In this document: positions 1 through 6,545 of the stretch, piece by piece
How positions within the stretch are numbered: the stretch's first letter is position 1
How the letters are laid out: each line of letters opens with the position of its first letter
Notes under the pieces: model-generated
Databases searched by the model: none
What the model was told of the DNA's origin: nothing
Seen by the model: the letters and a program-made list of their open reading frames with translations, nothing else
Program-made: the position numbers and the translations under genes
Assembly: GCA_013041975.1 (NCBI GenBank)
Contig: JABDQZ010000182.1
Location: 1-9,920 of the forward strand
DNA from: Gammaproteobacteria bacterium
GTDB taxonomy: Bacteria; Pseudomonadota; Gammaproteobacteria; Chromatiales; Chromatiaceae
DNA: 9,920 nt
Direction of reading: 5' to 3'

Positions 1-984
1 CTCATCAAAGCCTAGGTACTTGCCTTTGATCACGGCATGTAAAAACTGGATCTCCGATTCGCGAATCAGGATATAGGCAAAGACTCGAGATATCACCGAT
101 GGAGAATATTTCAGGGTTTTGTTAGCGGCTGACAAAACATAGTACTCCATGATGTTTTCAATGTCTGTCATGTTGGTCATGTTTTCCAGCAGACTGTCCA
201 GCGGTTTGGGCAAGTGGATAATCAGTTCGGCAAGGCTGTCCATTTTGGCCAGTTGCATCAGGTTGCCAGAATGGATTTTTTTTCCGGTTGTTGCAAGCAG
301 GTAATAGGATTTGGCTGGCGACAGATTGTATGAAAAACGATAGCGCATCAGCCACAACAGATTGAGGCGATCCATGAATGAGCCAAACAGTTCGGTAGCC
401 TGTTGCCGGTCAAAAAAATCGAGAAAGCGGATGCGCTGCGCCAGGCCAGTAAAAAACAGACGGTCGATGGCAGCATCCAGAGAAAACAGGTTTTGGCCTT
501 CTTCTTCATAAATGCTGCGAGCCTGACGTACGATGGAAGAATAAGGTGTTTCTTCCAGCAGACGCATCATTTCCAGTGGGTCATCGGCTTCCAAAAGTTT
601 ATTGAGGGGTAATAAAGCAAAAGATTCCAGGTCTATCAGTTCATTTTCGATAGCCGCATCGCTTTTACCAGTAAATTTGCCACGGATGAGGGTTTTCAGG
701 TTGGATAATTCATACCAGTGAACAGCGAAGTTAAGCAGGTCACGATCAACGCCGGTGAAAGGACGAAACAGAATTTCAAAATCCTGAAGTGCCTTTCCAA
801 TCAGTTTTCGATGAATTTTGAAAACCTGGGTATCTGTATCACCCCCACAATCAGCGCAACCGAATCGTTTGAGAACCTGTTCAAGGTCTGATTCGACAAT
901 CTCAGGCAGACTTTCCTGCCTGATCAAACGGCCGGCAAGTACTTCAAGACGTGTTGACAGGTAGCTGTTGATGACTGATCCCAC
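1..984 (-). CDS. ntpC: V/A-type ATPase subunit C (AC39/d family), partial at the left edge
   Basis: The minus strand from 984 is open for 328 codons to the window edge, so only the last few C-terminal residues are probably missing (family length about 330-350). The GTG start at 984-982 lies 4 bases after the stop of the stalk-subunit gene and has a GGAG about 10 bases upstream. Subunit C is the central-stalk socket that couples the V1/A1 rotor to the membrane ring. The AC39 fold is threefold pseudo-repeated, and all three basic helical modules can be seen: NLKTLIRGKFTG (about 95-106), a middle segment with WLMRYRFSYNLSP (about 211-223), and ILIRESEIQFLHAVIKGKYL (about 305-324). A CxxC (Cys43/Cys46) is present whose role I do not know. 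Family assignment comes from the C-terminal motif and from context. The catalytic A and B subunits must lie to the left and are not visible here. Confidence 0.85.
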   Translation of the reverse strand, partial: MGSVINSYLSTRLEVLAGRLIRQESLPEIVESDLEQVLKRFGCADCGGDTDTQVFKIHRKLIGKALQDFEILFRPFTGVDRDLLNFAVHWYELSNLKTLIRGKFTGKSDAAIENELIDLESFALLPLNKLLEADDPLEMMRLLEETPYSSIVRQARSIYEEEGQNLFSLDAAIDRLFFTGLAQRIRFLDFFDRQQATELFGSFMDRLNLLWLMRYRFSYNLSPAKSYYLLATTGKKIHSGNLMQLAKMDSLAELIIHLPKPLDSLLENMTNMTDIENIMEYYVLSAANKTLKYSPSVISRVFAYILIRESEIQFLHAVIKGKYLGFDE

Positions 985-988
985 GAAA

Positions 989-1306
989 TTACTGCTCCGT
1001 TTTCAGCAGATGTTTGATCGCTTCGTTTAATGCCTCTTCTTCATGTTCTTCTGCCAATGCTCTTAATTCCTGGTTGCGTTCATTGTAGCGCAGCTTGAGT
1101 TCGGCGATACTCTGATCGGCACGTTCCTGTGCCTTGTCAAGGAAGGACTGGTGCATTTCCGGGAGGCGATCATTGAATTGCTTGATAGTTGCATTGGCAT
1201 CGTCCAGTGCTTTTTGACGAATGACCTCACGTTCATTTTCACCGTTTAGAACAATTTGTTCCGCTTCCTGCTCGACCTTGAGTAGGTCGTAGATTGATTC
1301 ATCCAT
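989..1306 (-). CDS. V/A-type ATPase coiled-coil stalk subunit (G/H-like)
   Basis: This 105-residue protein is highly charged and almost entirely heptad-like helix, rich in Glu, Lys, Gln and Ala, with no membrane segment or cysteine. The N-terminal pattern LLKVEQEAEQIVLNGENERE resembles the V/A-ATPase G/H peripheral-stalk subunits (usual length about 100-120), which pair with subunit E to form the stator. The ATG at 1306 has a good Shine-Dalgarno AGGA 9 bases upstream. It is the first gene of the operon, 4 bases from subunit C, so the two are probably co-transcribed. The coiled-coil composition alone is not specific; the assignment relies heavily on the subunit C neighbour. It could instead be a shortened E-type subunit, but it lacks the globular C-terminal half expected of E. 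Confidence 0.7.
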   Translation of the reverse strand: MDESIYDLLKVEQEAEQIVLNGENEREVIRQKALDDANATIKQFNDRLPEMHQSFLDKAQERADQSIAELKLRYNERNQELRALAEEHEEEALNEAIKHLLKTEQ

Positions 1307-1340
1307 TTAGCTGTTTCCTGAAAACATTGTTGGACTGTGT

Positions 1341-1352
1341 ATCATTAATGAT
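1341..1352. promoter_or_regulatory. 12-bp perfect palindrome in the divergent ATPase/alkB promoter region
   Basis: ATCATTAATGAT is its own reverse complement. It lies about 35 bases upstream of the ATPase stalk-subunit start and about 84 bases upstream of the preferred alkB ATG, in an AT-rich divergent intergenic region (1307-1435) that must hold both promoters. It could be an operator, or simply overlapping -10-like AT sequence. I cannot identify a regulator. Confidence 0.25.
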
Positions 1353-1435
1353 TCTAGTAGTTTTCTATTAAAATAACATGATTGGAATCAATTGAATTTC
1401 TGGACAGTTACAGCGAGAAAAAGACCATTTTGGCG

Positions 1436-2026
1436 ATGTCTGCACACACTTTGATTACCGTAATAGATGAACAGGTTTTCCTGTATCCGAAATTCCTGAA
1501 AACACAGGCAGCGGATCATTATTTCAGGGTTTTATCTGAGGGTGTTGACTGGCAGCAGGAGCAGCTTTTTCTTTATGGACGACAGATGAACGTGCCGCGC
1601 CTGATTGCATGGCATGGGGATGATGAAGTTAATTACCGTTATTCAGGTGTGGATCATACGGCTTTGCCCTGGAATCAGCCACTGTCACAAATACGGGAAA
1701 GGCTTTCAGAAAAGCTGGCAGCGACGTTCAACGGGGTACTGCTTAATCTTTATCGTGATGGCCGGGACAGTATGGGGTGGCACAGTGATGATGAGCCGGA
1801 ACTGGGCATAGATCCTGTCATCGCCTCTGTCAGTCTGGGGCAGGAAAGAAACTTTCAATTTCGACGCAGGGATAATCATGCTGAAAAAGTCAGCCTGGTT
1901 TTGCCTCATGGCAGCTTGCTGGTAATGCAGGGCGGTTCGCAGCATAACTGGCAACACCAGATGCCAAAAAGCTCACGGGCAATGAAACCCCGAATCAACC
2001 TGACTTTTCGCAATATTACCCATTAA
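1436..2026 (+). CDS. alkB: AlkB-family Fe(II)/2-oxoglutarate dioxygenase (ALKBH2-like DNA demethylase)
   Basis: Non-heme iron dioxygenase predicted to oxidatively remove alkyl lesions (1-meA, 3-meC, etheno adducts) from nucleic acid bases. From the ATG at 1436 it has 196 residues. The iron facial triad is visible as WHSDD (His116, Asp118) and WQHQMP (His174). The 2-oxoglutarate-binding arginines are in KPRINLTFR (Arg186, Arg192). The segments NGVLLNLYRDG, VIASVSLG, LPHGSLLVMQ and RINLTFR match the ALKBH2/3 subgroup more closely than the classical E. coli AlkB pattern. An in-frame TTG at 1382 would add 18 residues, but it lacks a ribosome-binding site and the added residues do not look like family sequence; ATG 1436 has only a weak GAGAAAAAG upstream, so the start is uncertain. 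It diverges from the ATPase operon and precedes aer by 76 bases. Confidence 0.9.
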   Translation: MSAHTLITVIDEQVFLYPKFLKTQAADHYFRVLSEGVDWQQEQLFLYGRQMNVPRLIAWHGDDEVNYRYSGVDHTALPWNQPLSQIRERLSEKLAATFNGVLLNLYRDGRDSMGWHSDDEPELGIDPVIASVSLGQERNFQFRRRDNHAEKVSLVLPHGSLLVMQGGSQHNWQHQMPKSSRAMKPRINLTFRNITH

Positions 2027-2102
2027 AAAATGTAACTGGTAAAAACCGTAATATTTCATAGACTTTGATATACGACTTTTTCTAGGGTGCTTATAGTCAA
2101 TA

Positions 2103-3671
2103 ATGAAAAATAACTTACCCGTTACCCAAAAAGAGCAGCCTTTTCCAGAAGCTGCTGAAATTGTATCCGCGACAGATCTCAAAGGTGTGATTACCGATTG
2201 TAATCAGGCCTTTGTCGACATCAGTGGCTTTAGCAGGGAAGAGCTGATAGGGACTTCACACAATATTGTGCGACATCCCGATGTGCCTCCGGCCGTTTTC
2301 GCCAACATGTGGGATACGCTCAAGGCAAGTACCCCATGGATGGGTATTGTAAAAAATCGCTGTAAAAATGGTGATCATTACTGGGTGGATGCCTATGTCA
2401 TGCCCATTATTGAAAATGGCGAGGTAACCGGGTACGAATCCGTGCGCGTAAAACCATCCAGGGACAGGGTCGAGGCAGCAGAAAAGCTATATCAGGATGT
2501 TGCCAGTAATCGTCGCCTGACTTCATTTTTTTCCATGAATACCATCAACAACCTGTTGCTGGGCAGCACTGTCTCAATTACTGCTTTTATGGCGTTCATG
2601 CTGTTTCTGTTACCCGGGAAATGGCTCTGGGTTGTATTTGCCTGGCTGTTGGCATTGACTGTGAGCCTGTCCAATATTTTCTGGTCAACAAGGCAAATGA
2701 AAAAAGCCAGCCAGGAAGCCCATCAAATTATCAATAACCCGGTACTGGAGAAACTGTATCTTGATGAGATTAATGATATCGCATCCATTCGTTTATCTGG
2801 CGTCATGCAAAAATCCCATTTGCGAACCGCAATGGGGCGCGTACTGAATATGGCAGGAAGAGTTAACCGCCATGCGAATGTCGCTGCTGATATAGCCAGC
2901 CAGGCTAATTCCCACGTTCTCCAGCAGCAGTCAGAAACCAATACGGTAGCCACGGCCATGGAACAGATGTCAGTCAGTATTGGTGAGGTGGCTGAAAGTG
3001 CTTCAGAGGCTTCGGCTTCGGTTGAACAGGCTGCCGAAATGGCCCAGCGTGGCAAGCATGTACTCGAGAGCGCCAGTGCCTCGGTTGGTAAACTGGAGAG
3101 TATCATGCATAACACGGCGGATGTGGTTAACGAACTAAGCAATGATGCGGTTTCGATTGGTTCAGTGACAGATGTCATCCAGAATATTGCTGAACAAACC
3201 AATCTGCTGGCACTTAATGCAGCCATTGAAGCCGCCAGGGCGGGTGAACAGGGGCGTGGCTTTGCTGTAGTGGCTGATGAGGTCAGATCACTGGCAACCC
3301 GTACCGGAGAATCCACCCAGGAAATCCGTAACCTGATTGAAACACTTCAAAACCGTGTGACGCAGGTTGTCAATGTCATTAATGAAGGCAAGGACAAGGC
3401 TCAGGTCAGTTCAACTGATTCTTCGGCATTACAGTCAGATTTGATTGCTGTGCTGGATACCGTAGAAGAAATCAAAAGCAAGAACTTTGTCATTGCCACT
3501 GCTGTTGAACAACAAAGCGGTGTTGCTCAGGAAATGGCCAAGAACATTCAGAATATCAACAATCTGAGCCATATGGCAGCTGATGCAGTCAACAAGGTTG
3601 CCTTGGAAACCAGCGAACTCAATCAACTGGCGTCGGATATGGAAAACATGGTTGTCAGATTCCGGGCCTGA
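2103..3671 (+). CDS. aer: Aer-like PAS-containing methyl-accepting chemoreceptor (aerotaxis/redox)
   Basis: This 522-residue receptor has an N-terminal PAS domain (about 17-120), a hydrophobic hairpin with two helices (about 147-170 and 173-194) that anchors it with both ends in the cytoplasm, and a long signalling domain (about 240-522). The PAS domain strongly resembles E. coli Aer, including the RHPD at 57-60, Asn34 and Trp70 at the same numbers as the FAD-pocket residues, and GIVKNRCKNGDHYWVDAYV (81-99). It therefore probably binds FAD and reports redox state or oxygen to the CheA/CheW array. The hairpin tip around 362-398 contains EQTNLLALNAAIEAARAGEQ. No C-terminal CheR-docking pentapeptide is seen. 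No clear Shine-Dalgarno precedes the ATG, but no better start exists. It is convergent with the CZB receptor, with 23 bases between stops. Confidence 0.93.
   Translation: MKNNLPVTQKEQPFPEAAEIVSATDLKGVITDCNQAFVDISGFSREELIGTSHNIVRHPDVPPAVFANMWDTLKASTPWMGIVKNRCKNGDHYWVDAYVMPIIENGEVTGYESVRVKPSRDRVEAAEKLYQDVASNRRLTSFFSMNTINNLLLGSTVSITAFMAFMLFLLPGKWLWVVFAWLLALTVSLSNIFWSTRQMKKASQEAHQIINNPVLEKLYLDEINDIASIRLSGVMQKSHLRTAMGRVLNMAGRVNRHANVAADIASQANSHVLQQQSETNTVATAMEQMSVSIGEVAESASEASASVEQAAEMAQRGKHVLESASASVGKLESIMHNTADVVNELSNDAVSIGSVTDVIQNIAEQTNLLALNAAIEAARAGEQGRGFAVVADEVRSLATRTGESTQEIRNLIETLQNRVTQVVNVINEGKDKAQVSSTDSSALQSDLIAVLDTVEEIKSKNFVIATAVEQQSGVAQEMAKNIQNINNLSHMAADAVNKVALETSELNQLASDMENMVVRFRA
3204..3265 (+). 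repeat. 62-bp inverted repeat, copy 1 (chemoreceptor hairpin-tip codons in aer)
   Basis: These 62 bases are identical to the reverse complement of 4350-4411 in the neighbouring CZB receptor gene, with no mismatch even at synonymous positions. With one mismatch at 3203 the match extends outward to 3198. The repeat encodes the signalling tip (about LLALNAAIEAARAGEQGRGF). Strong protein conservation explains part of the identity, but not identical third codon positions across some 20 codons. Confidence 0.9.
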
Positions 3672-3694
3672 ACAGCCTTATTGTTTTAAGCTCC

Positions 3695-4855
3695 CTAGAA
3701 AAGGTCGATGTTTTCATCGGCAATGGCATTATCGATAGCTTCTACCTTGCGGTTGTTTTCCGTCATTAGACTTTGAAACTCAGGGATAAGCTGATCAAGA
3801 ATATCCAGAACGATATTACTGGCTTCCTCCATATCAGACAGTGCGGCAATTGAGCCATCATGATCCCCGGCAACATTTGCCATAACAGCATTTTTACCGG
3901 CTTCGTGAACCTGCATATGAGGGCGGTCCAGTGATTTGAACGTTTCCAGGTGAGAAAGTCTTTGGCCTTCTCCTTCGAAATACCATTTGCCCAGGCGGCA
4001 TTCCTTATGGTTGGCAAAGTCTTCGGCAGTCTTGTGTTCTACACCAAAAATCGTGCGGTAGATGCTCATTTTATAAAGTACATGATCCAGTTTTACCGTT
4101 TCGATAAACGAATTGGATGTGGACAGGGAAATCACACTGGCCATTTTGTTTGCCAGTTCCACCACTTCGTCAATAACCCCGCTGACCGTGCTGACCGAAG
4201 AATTCATCATTTCCATAGAGCCAGATATCTCGTCAAAGTTTGTTCTGGTCTGGGCGGAGTTTTCGGTGATCTTGGTAACAAACTCCTTGATTTCGTTGGT
4301 TGCATCAGCGGTTTTGGAGGCCAGGGTACGAACTTCATCCGCAACCACGGCAAAGCCACGCCCCTGTTCACCCGCCCTGGCGGCTTCAATGGCTGCATTA
4401 AGTGCCAGCAGGTTGGTCTGGTTGGAAATTTCAGTAATCATGTCAGTGAACTGATTGATGCGCTGGGTGGCATCTTCCAGGGCGACAACAGAAGAGATGC
4501 TGCGTTGCATGATTTTATCGAGAGCCTGAATGCCGACCTTGATCTGATCCAATACCATGGTGCTTTGCTGAAAAAGGCTGGATGTTTCTCTTAATCGTGA
4601 TTGTTCATTTGACAGGGTTTGTGATGAAGCCAGCGTCTGGTTGCGGATCAGGTCCAGAGAATTATAAACGTTGGCAAAATGCAGTGTTTCAGAAGTTTTA
4701 TGAGCAATTTGCTGATAGGTATTATTCAACATGCTTTTTAGTGTATCTTTTTCGGCTTTTGCTGATTCTGCGATTTGTCTGGCTTGTGCTTCCTGCTCTT
4801 CAAGTTCTTTGATTCTGTTTTCAAGTTCTTTAATTTTTTTGCTATTGAACAGCAT
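3695..4855 (-). CDS. Soluble methyl-accepting chemoreceptor with C-terminal CZB zinc-binding domain (TlpD-like)
   Basis: This 386-residue cytoplasmic receptor has no membrane segment. It begins with a charged coiled coil (about 5-45), continues with the signalling hairpin (tip about 144-182, containing QTNLLALNAAIEAARAGEQ) and ends in a CZB domain (about 250-350). The CZB ligands 3 His/1 Cys can be seen: LDHVLYK (His258), HKECRLGKWY (Cys286), RPHMQVH (His313 and His317). CZB domains bind zinc tightly; in TlpD and related proteins the zinc-thiolate Cys senses hypochlorite, and in DgcZ the domain senses zinc. The ATG at 4855 has a GGAG about 11 bases upstream. An upstream TTG at 4864 adds three residues but would sit only 2 bases from that GGAG, so ATG is preferred. 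It is convergent with aer and divergent from the PLP enzyme. Confidence 0.92.
   Translation of the reverse strand: MLFNSKKIKELENRIKELEEQEAQARQIAESAKAEKDTLKSMLNNTYQQIAHKTSETLHFANVYNSLDLIRNQTLASSQTLSNEQSRLRETSSLFQQSTMVLDQIKVGIQALDKIMQRSISSVVALEDATQRINQFTDMITEISNQTNLLALNAAIEAARAGEQGRGFAVVADEVRTLASKTADATNEIKEFVTKITENSAQTRTNFDEISGSMEMMNSSVSTVSGVIDEVVELANKMASVISLSTSNSFIETVKLDHVLYKMSIYRTIFGVEHKTAEDFANHKECRLGKWYFEGEGQRLSHLETFKSLDRPHMQVHEAGKNAVMANVAGDHDGSIAALSDMEEASNIVLDILDQLIPEFQSLMTENNRKVEAIDNAIADENIDLF
4350..4411 (-). repeat. 62-bp inverted repeat, copy 2 (hairpin-tip codons in the CZB receptor)
   Basis: Exact reverse complement of 3204-3265. Both copies are read in the same codon frame of their respective genes. 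Recombination between them would invert the 1,084 bases between and exchange the C-terminal parts of the two receptors in frame. Confidence 0.9.
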
Positions 4856-4879
4856 GAAATTCAATGCTCCGAATAATTA

Positions 4880-4897
4880 TTGTTATCACGATAATAA
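4880..4897. promoter_or_regulatory. Imperfect palindrome in the divergent CZB receptor/PLP enzyme promoter region
   Basis: TTGTTATCACGATAATAA has 7 of 8 arm positions pairing around a 2-base centre. It lies in the 59-base gap between the divergent starts at 4855 and 4915, which must hold both promoters. A TATAAC at 4901-4906 could serve as a -10 box for the plus-strand gene, placing its transcript start almost at the ATG. Candidate operator only; no regulator is recognised. Confidence 0.25.
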
Positions 4898-4914
4898 CTG
4901 TATAACCTTTTTTC

Positions 4915-5817
4915 ATGACTATCCAGACTTTCTCATGGCCGGATATGCCGGATTTGCCAATTCATGTTTATCGCCTGGACCAGAATCAAGAAGTGATATC
5001 AGGTAACAAGTTCTATAAGCTGCAACCCTGGCTGCATCAGGCAAAATCTAAAAAAGTTGCACTTTTGTCCTGTGGTGGTGCTTATTCCAATCATCTGCAT
5101 GCGCTGGCATTTGCAGGACAACAACAAGGCCTGTCGACCTACGGGCTGGTAAGGGGCCTGGAGGAGCATAACCTGACAGTTACCCTGCAAGATTGTAAAA
5201 AATTCGGTATGACGCTGATTCCGGTCACTCGTGACGAATACCGGCAACGATATTCAGAAGGTTTTGTTAAAAGGCATTTAGAAAGTCTCAATGAAGATGC
5301 TCTCTGGGTGCCGGAAGGTGGCACCAATGATCAGGCAGTAGCTGCCTGTGAGCAGATTGGTCAGGAATTGAATCATCTGTTGGAAACACGCAAGTTTACC
5401 AGTGTGTGGATCGCTGTCGGCAGTGGAGGAACGCTTGCAGGGGTTGCACGTAGTCTTCATTTTGACCTGTCCCTGTATGCTGTTCCTGTGATGCGCAGAT
5501 GGCATGATGTCCGGCAACGGGTCGAAAGCTTTTTGACAGTGGCGCAGTCTGAGCGTATTTACTGGGTGGAGAACGCTGAATATGGAGGTTTCGGGCGATA
5601 TAATCGGGAATCGCTGCAATTTCACAGGCAGTTGGAGCAGGTGTCAGAGATTGAATTTGATCCTGTTTATACAGCCAAGGTGATGCGACGCATGCTCGAA
5701 ATGTATGTCAATGATGAGGTTTCAGATGCGGCACCATTGCTGGTACATACGGGAGGGTTGCAGGGGCGACGCTCGATTATGGTTTCTCAGAGCGAGGCTT
5801 GGTCAAATGTGTTTTGA
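4915..5817 (+). CDS. PLP-dependent enzyme, ACC deaminase/D-cysteine desulfhydrase family
   Basis: This 300-residue fold-type II (tryptophan-synthase-beta-like) PLP enzyme carries the likely Schiff-base lysine Lys32 in SGNKFYKL. The substrate/cofactor loop CGGAYSNHLHALA (53-65, with Ser58-Asn59) corresponds to the GGxxSNH/Q motif of the family. EGGTND (134-139), the PLP-phosphate loop GSGGTLAG (169-176) and the C-terminal HTGGLQG (278-284) follow in the expected order. Known members deaminate 1-aminocyclopropane-1-carboxylate or desulfhydrate D-cysteine; the GNKFYKL variant, unlike the GNKxRKL of characterised members, leaves the substrate open. The ATG at 4915 has no Shine-Dalgarno and lies 8 bases after a TATAAC, suggesting a leaderless transcript. 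Its last 41 bases overlap the convergent gene at 5777-6103. Confidence 0.87.
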   Translation: MTIQTFSWPDMPDLPIHVYRLDQNQEVISGNKFYKLQPWLHQAKSKKVALLSCGGAYSNHLHALAFAGQQQGLSTYGLVRGLEEHNLTVTLQDCKKFGMTLIPVTRDEYRQRYSEGFVKRHLESLNEDALWVPEGGTNDQAVAACEQIGQELNHLLETRKFTSVWIAVGSGGTLAGVARSLHFDLSLYAVPVMRRWHDVRQRVESFLTVAQSERIYWVENAEYGGFGRYNRESLQFHRQLEQVSEIEFDPVYTAKVMRRMLEMYVNDEVSDAAPLLVHTGGLQGRRSIMVSQSEAWSNVF

Positions 5818-6103
5818 TGGCTTGCTCAACCAGAATATCGAGCCTGGACTCCAGCAGGGTAATCAGTTCGTTACGAATAACCTGTTCAACCTCGGCACGT
5901 GTATTATCCAGTGCTGTGTCGACGACTTCACCAATAATGCCATCTAGCTCATTTTTCAGGCGTTTTTGCAGGTCATAGGAGATGGCATCCAGTCTGTGCT
6001 GCTGGGTTTCGGGTGTCGCTGAAACCATTTGTTCCGGTGTAAGAGGGAGTGCCTCCGACATTTCCGGTTGCTTTTGTTTTTTCTTGTCAGAAAGCCAGCT
6101 CAT
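5777..6103 (-). CDS. Hypothetical helical protein in the pepA-holC operon
   Basis: This 108-residue protein starts 2 bases after the holC stop and is probably translated with it. I do not recognise a family. The first 30 or so residues are Lys- and Pro-rich and look disordered (MSWLSDKKKQKQ, then LPLTPEQM). Residues about 35-100 form an amphipathic helix or coiled coil with regularly spaced Leu, Ile and Val (ELDGIIGEVVDTALDNTRAE, then LITLLESRLDILVEQAIKTH). There is no signal peptide, membrane segment or cysteine. Its position immediately after the clamp-loader chi gene suggests co-expression but not function. The 3' end runs 41 bases antisense into the PLP-enzyme gene. A coincidental ORF is possible, but the tight spacing and helical pattern favour a real gene. 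Confidence 0.65.
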   Translation of the reverse strand: MSWLSDKKKQKQPEMSEALPLTPEQMVSATPETQQHRLDAISYDLQKRLKNELDGIIGEVVDTALDNTRAEVEQVIRNELITLLESRLDILVEQAIKTHLTKPRSEKP

Positions 6104-6105
6104 TA

Positions 6106-6534
6106 TTAGTTGATCTCATGATTGTTTATGGTATAGCCACAGTCTCTATAGTAGCGGTAACGGTCCCTGCTTGCTGCACGATTTGTTTCGTCTTTATCTA
6201 CGGGTTCCAGTAGTCGTTCAAACTGGCTAAAACAGTCGGGAATAACAGAAGCCAGATTAATCAGGATATCGTGCTCTTCCGTTGTCTGTAGTTTTACAGC
6301 GATGGTGATTGGCGTGATACCCGGTTGTGCCTTATCGATGCGGTCATGTGGAATAAAATTTTGATCATTGAATGTCCATAACAGGGTATCAATGTGTGCT
6401 GCATCCTGTTCGGATTCGGTATTGATACAAACCCGGTGCCCCGCGTTCCAGGCTTTGTCGACAAGACGACAGGCCAGATGAAACCGGTCTGTGCGTGCCT
6501 TGTTTGTAAGAATGTAGAAATCTATCTGGGTCAC
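6106..6534 (-). CDS. holC: DNA polymerase III subunit chi
   Basis: The chi subunit (142 residues here, 147 in E. coli) pairs with psi and links the clamp loader to single-stranded-DNA-binding protein on the lagging strand. Family features are seen along the whole length: N-terminal IDFYILTN, ACRLVDKAWNAGHRVCI (about 21-37), the LLWTF plus FIPHD stretch near 60-75, HDILINLASVIPDCFSQFER in the second half, and a C-terminal RDRYRYYRDCGYTIN that parallels the E. coli RERYKAYR region. The GTG start at 6534-6532 is chosen because the match to HolC begins there; the longer open frame reaching 6666 runs inside pepA and encodes unrelated sequence. It lies 11 bases downstream of the pepA stop, the usual pepA-holC arrangement of gammaproteobacteria, and the next gene starts 2 bases after its stop. 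Confidence 0.93.
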   Translation of the reverse strand: MTQIDFYILTNKARTDRFHLACRLVDKAWNAGHRVCINTESEQDAAHIDTLLWTFNDQNFIPHDRIDKAQPGITPITIAVKLQTTEEHDILINLASVIPDCFSQFERLLEPVDKDETNRAASRDRYRYYRDCGYTINNHEIN

Positions 6535-6545
6535 AGAGCAGAAAC

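Noticed and set aside
403..612. Plus-strand open frame within the ATPase subunit C region
   Set aside because: The minus strand is open over the whole 984 bases with AC39 motifs, so this is an antisense shadow.
2723..3316. 197-residue minus-strand open frame antisense to aer
   Set aside because: Low-complexity Ser/Ala/Thr/Leu translation that mirrors the codon bias of the chemoreceptor; aer has unambiguous domains on the other strand. A similar sequence appears antisense to the CZB receptor only because of the shared 62-bp repeat.
3672..3694. Possible terminator between the convergent receptor genes
   Set aside because: Only a short bulged AGCCTTA/TAAGCT pairing without a GC-rich stem or T-run; too weak to call.
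3950..4594. 214-residue plus-strand open frame antisense to the CZB receptor
   Set aside because: Shadow of a clearly coding gene; no recognisable domain and no sensible start context.
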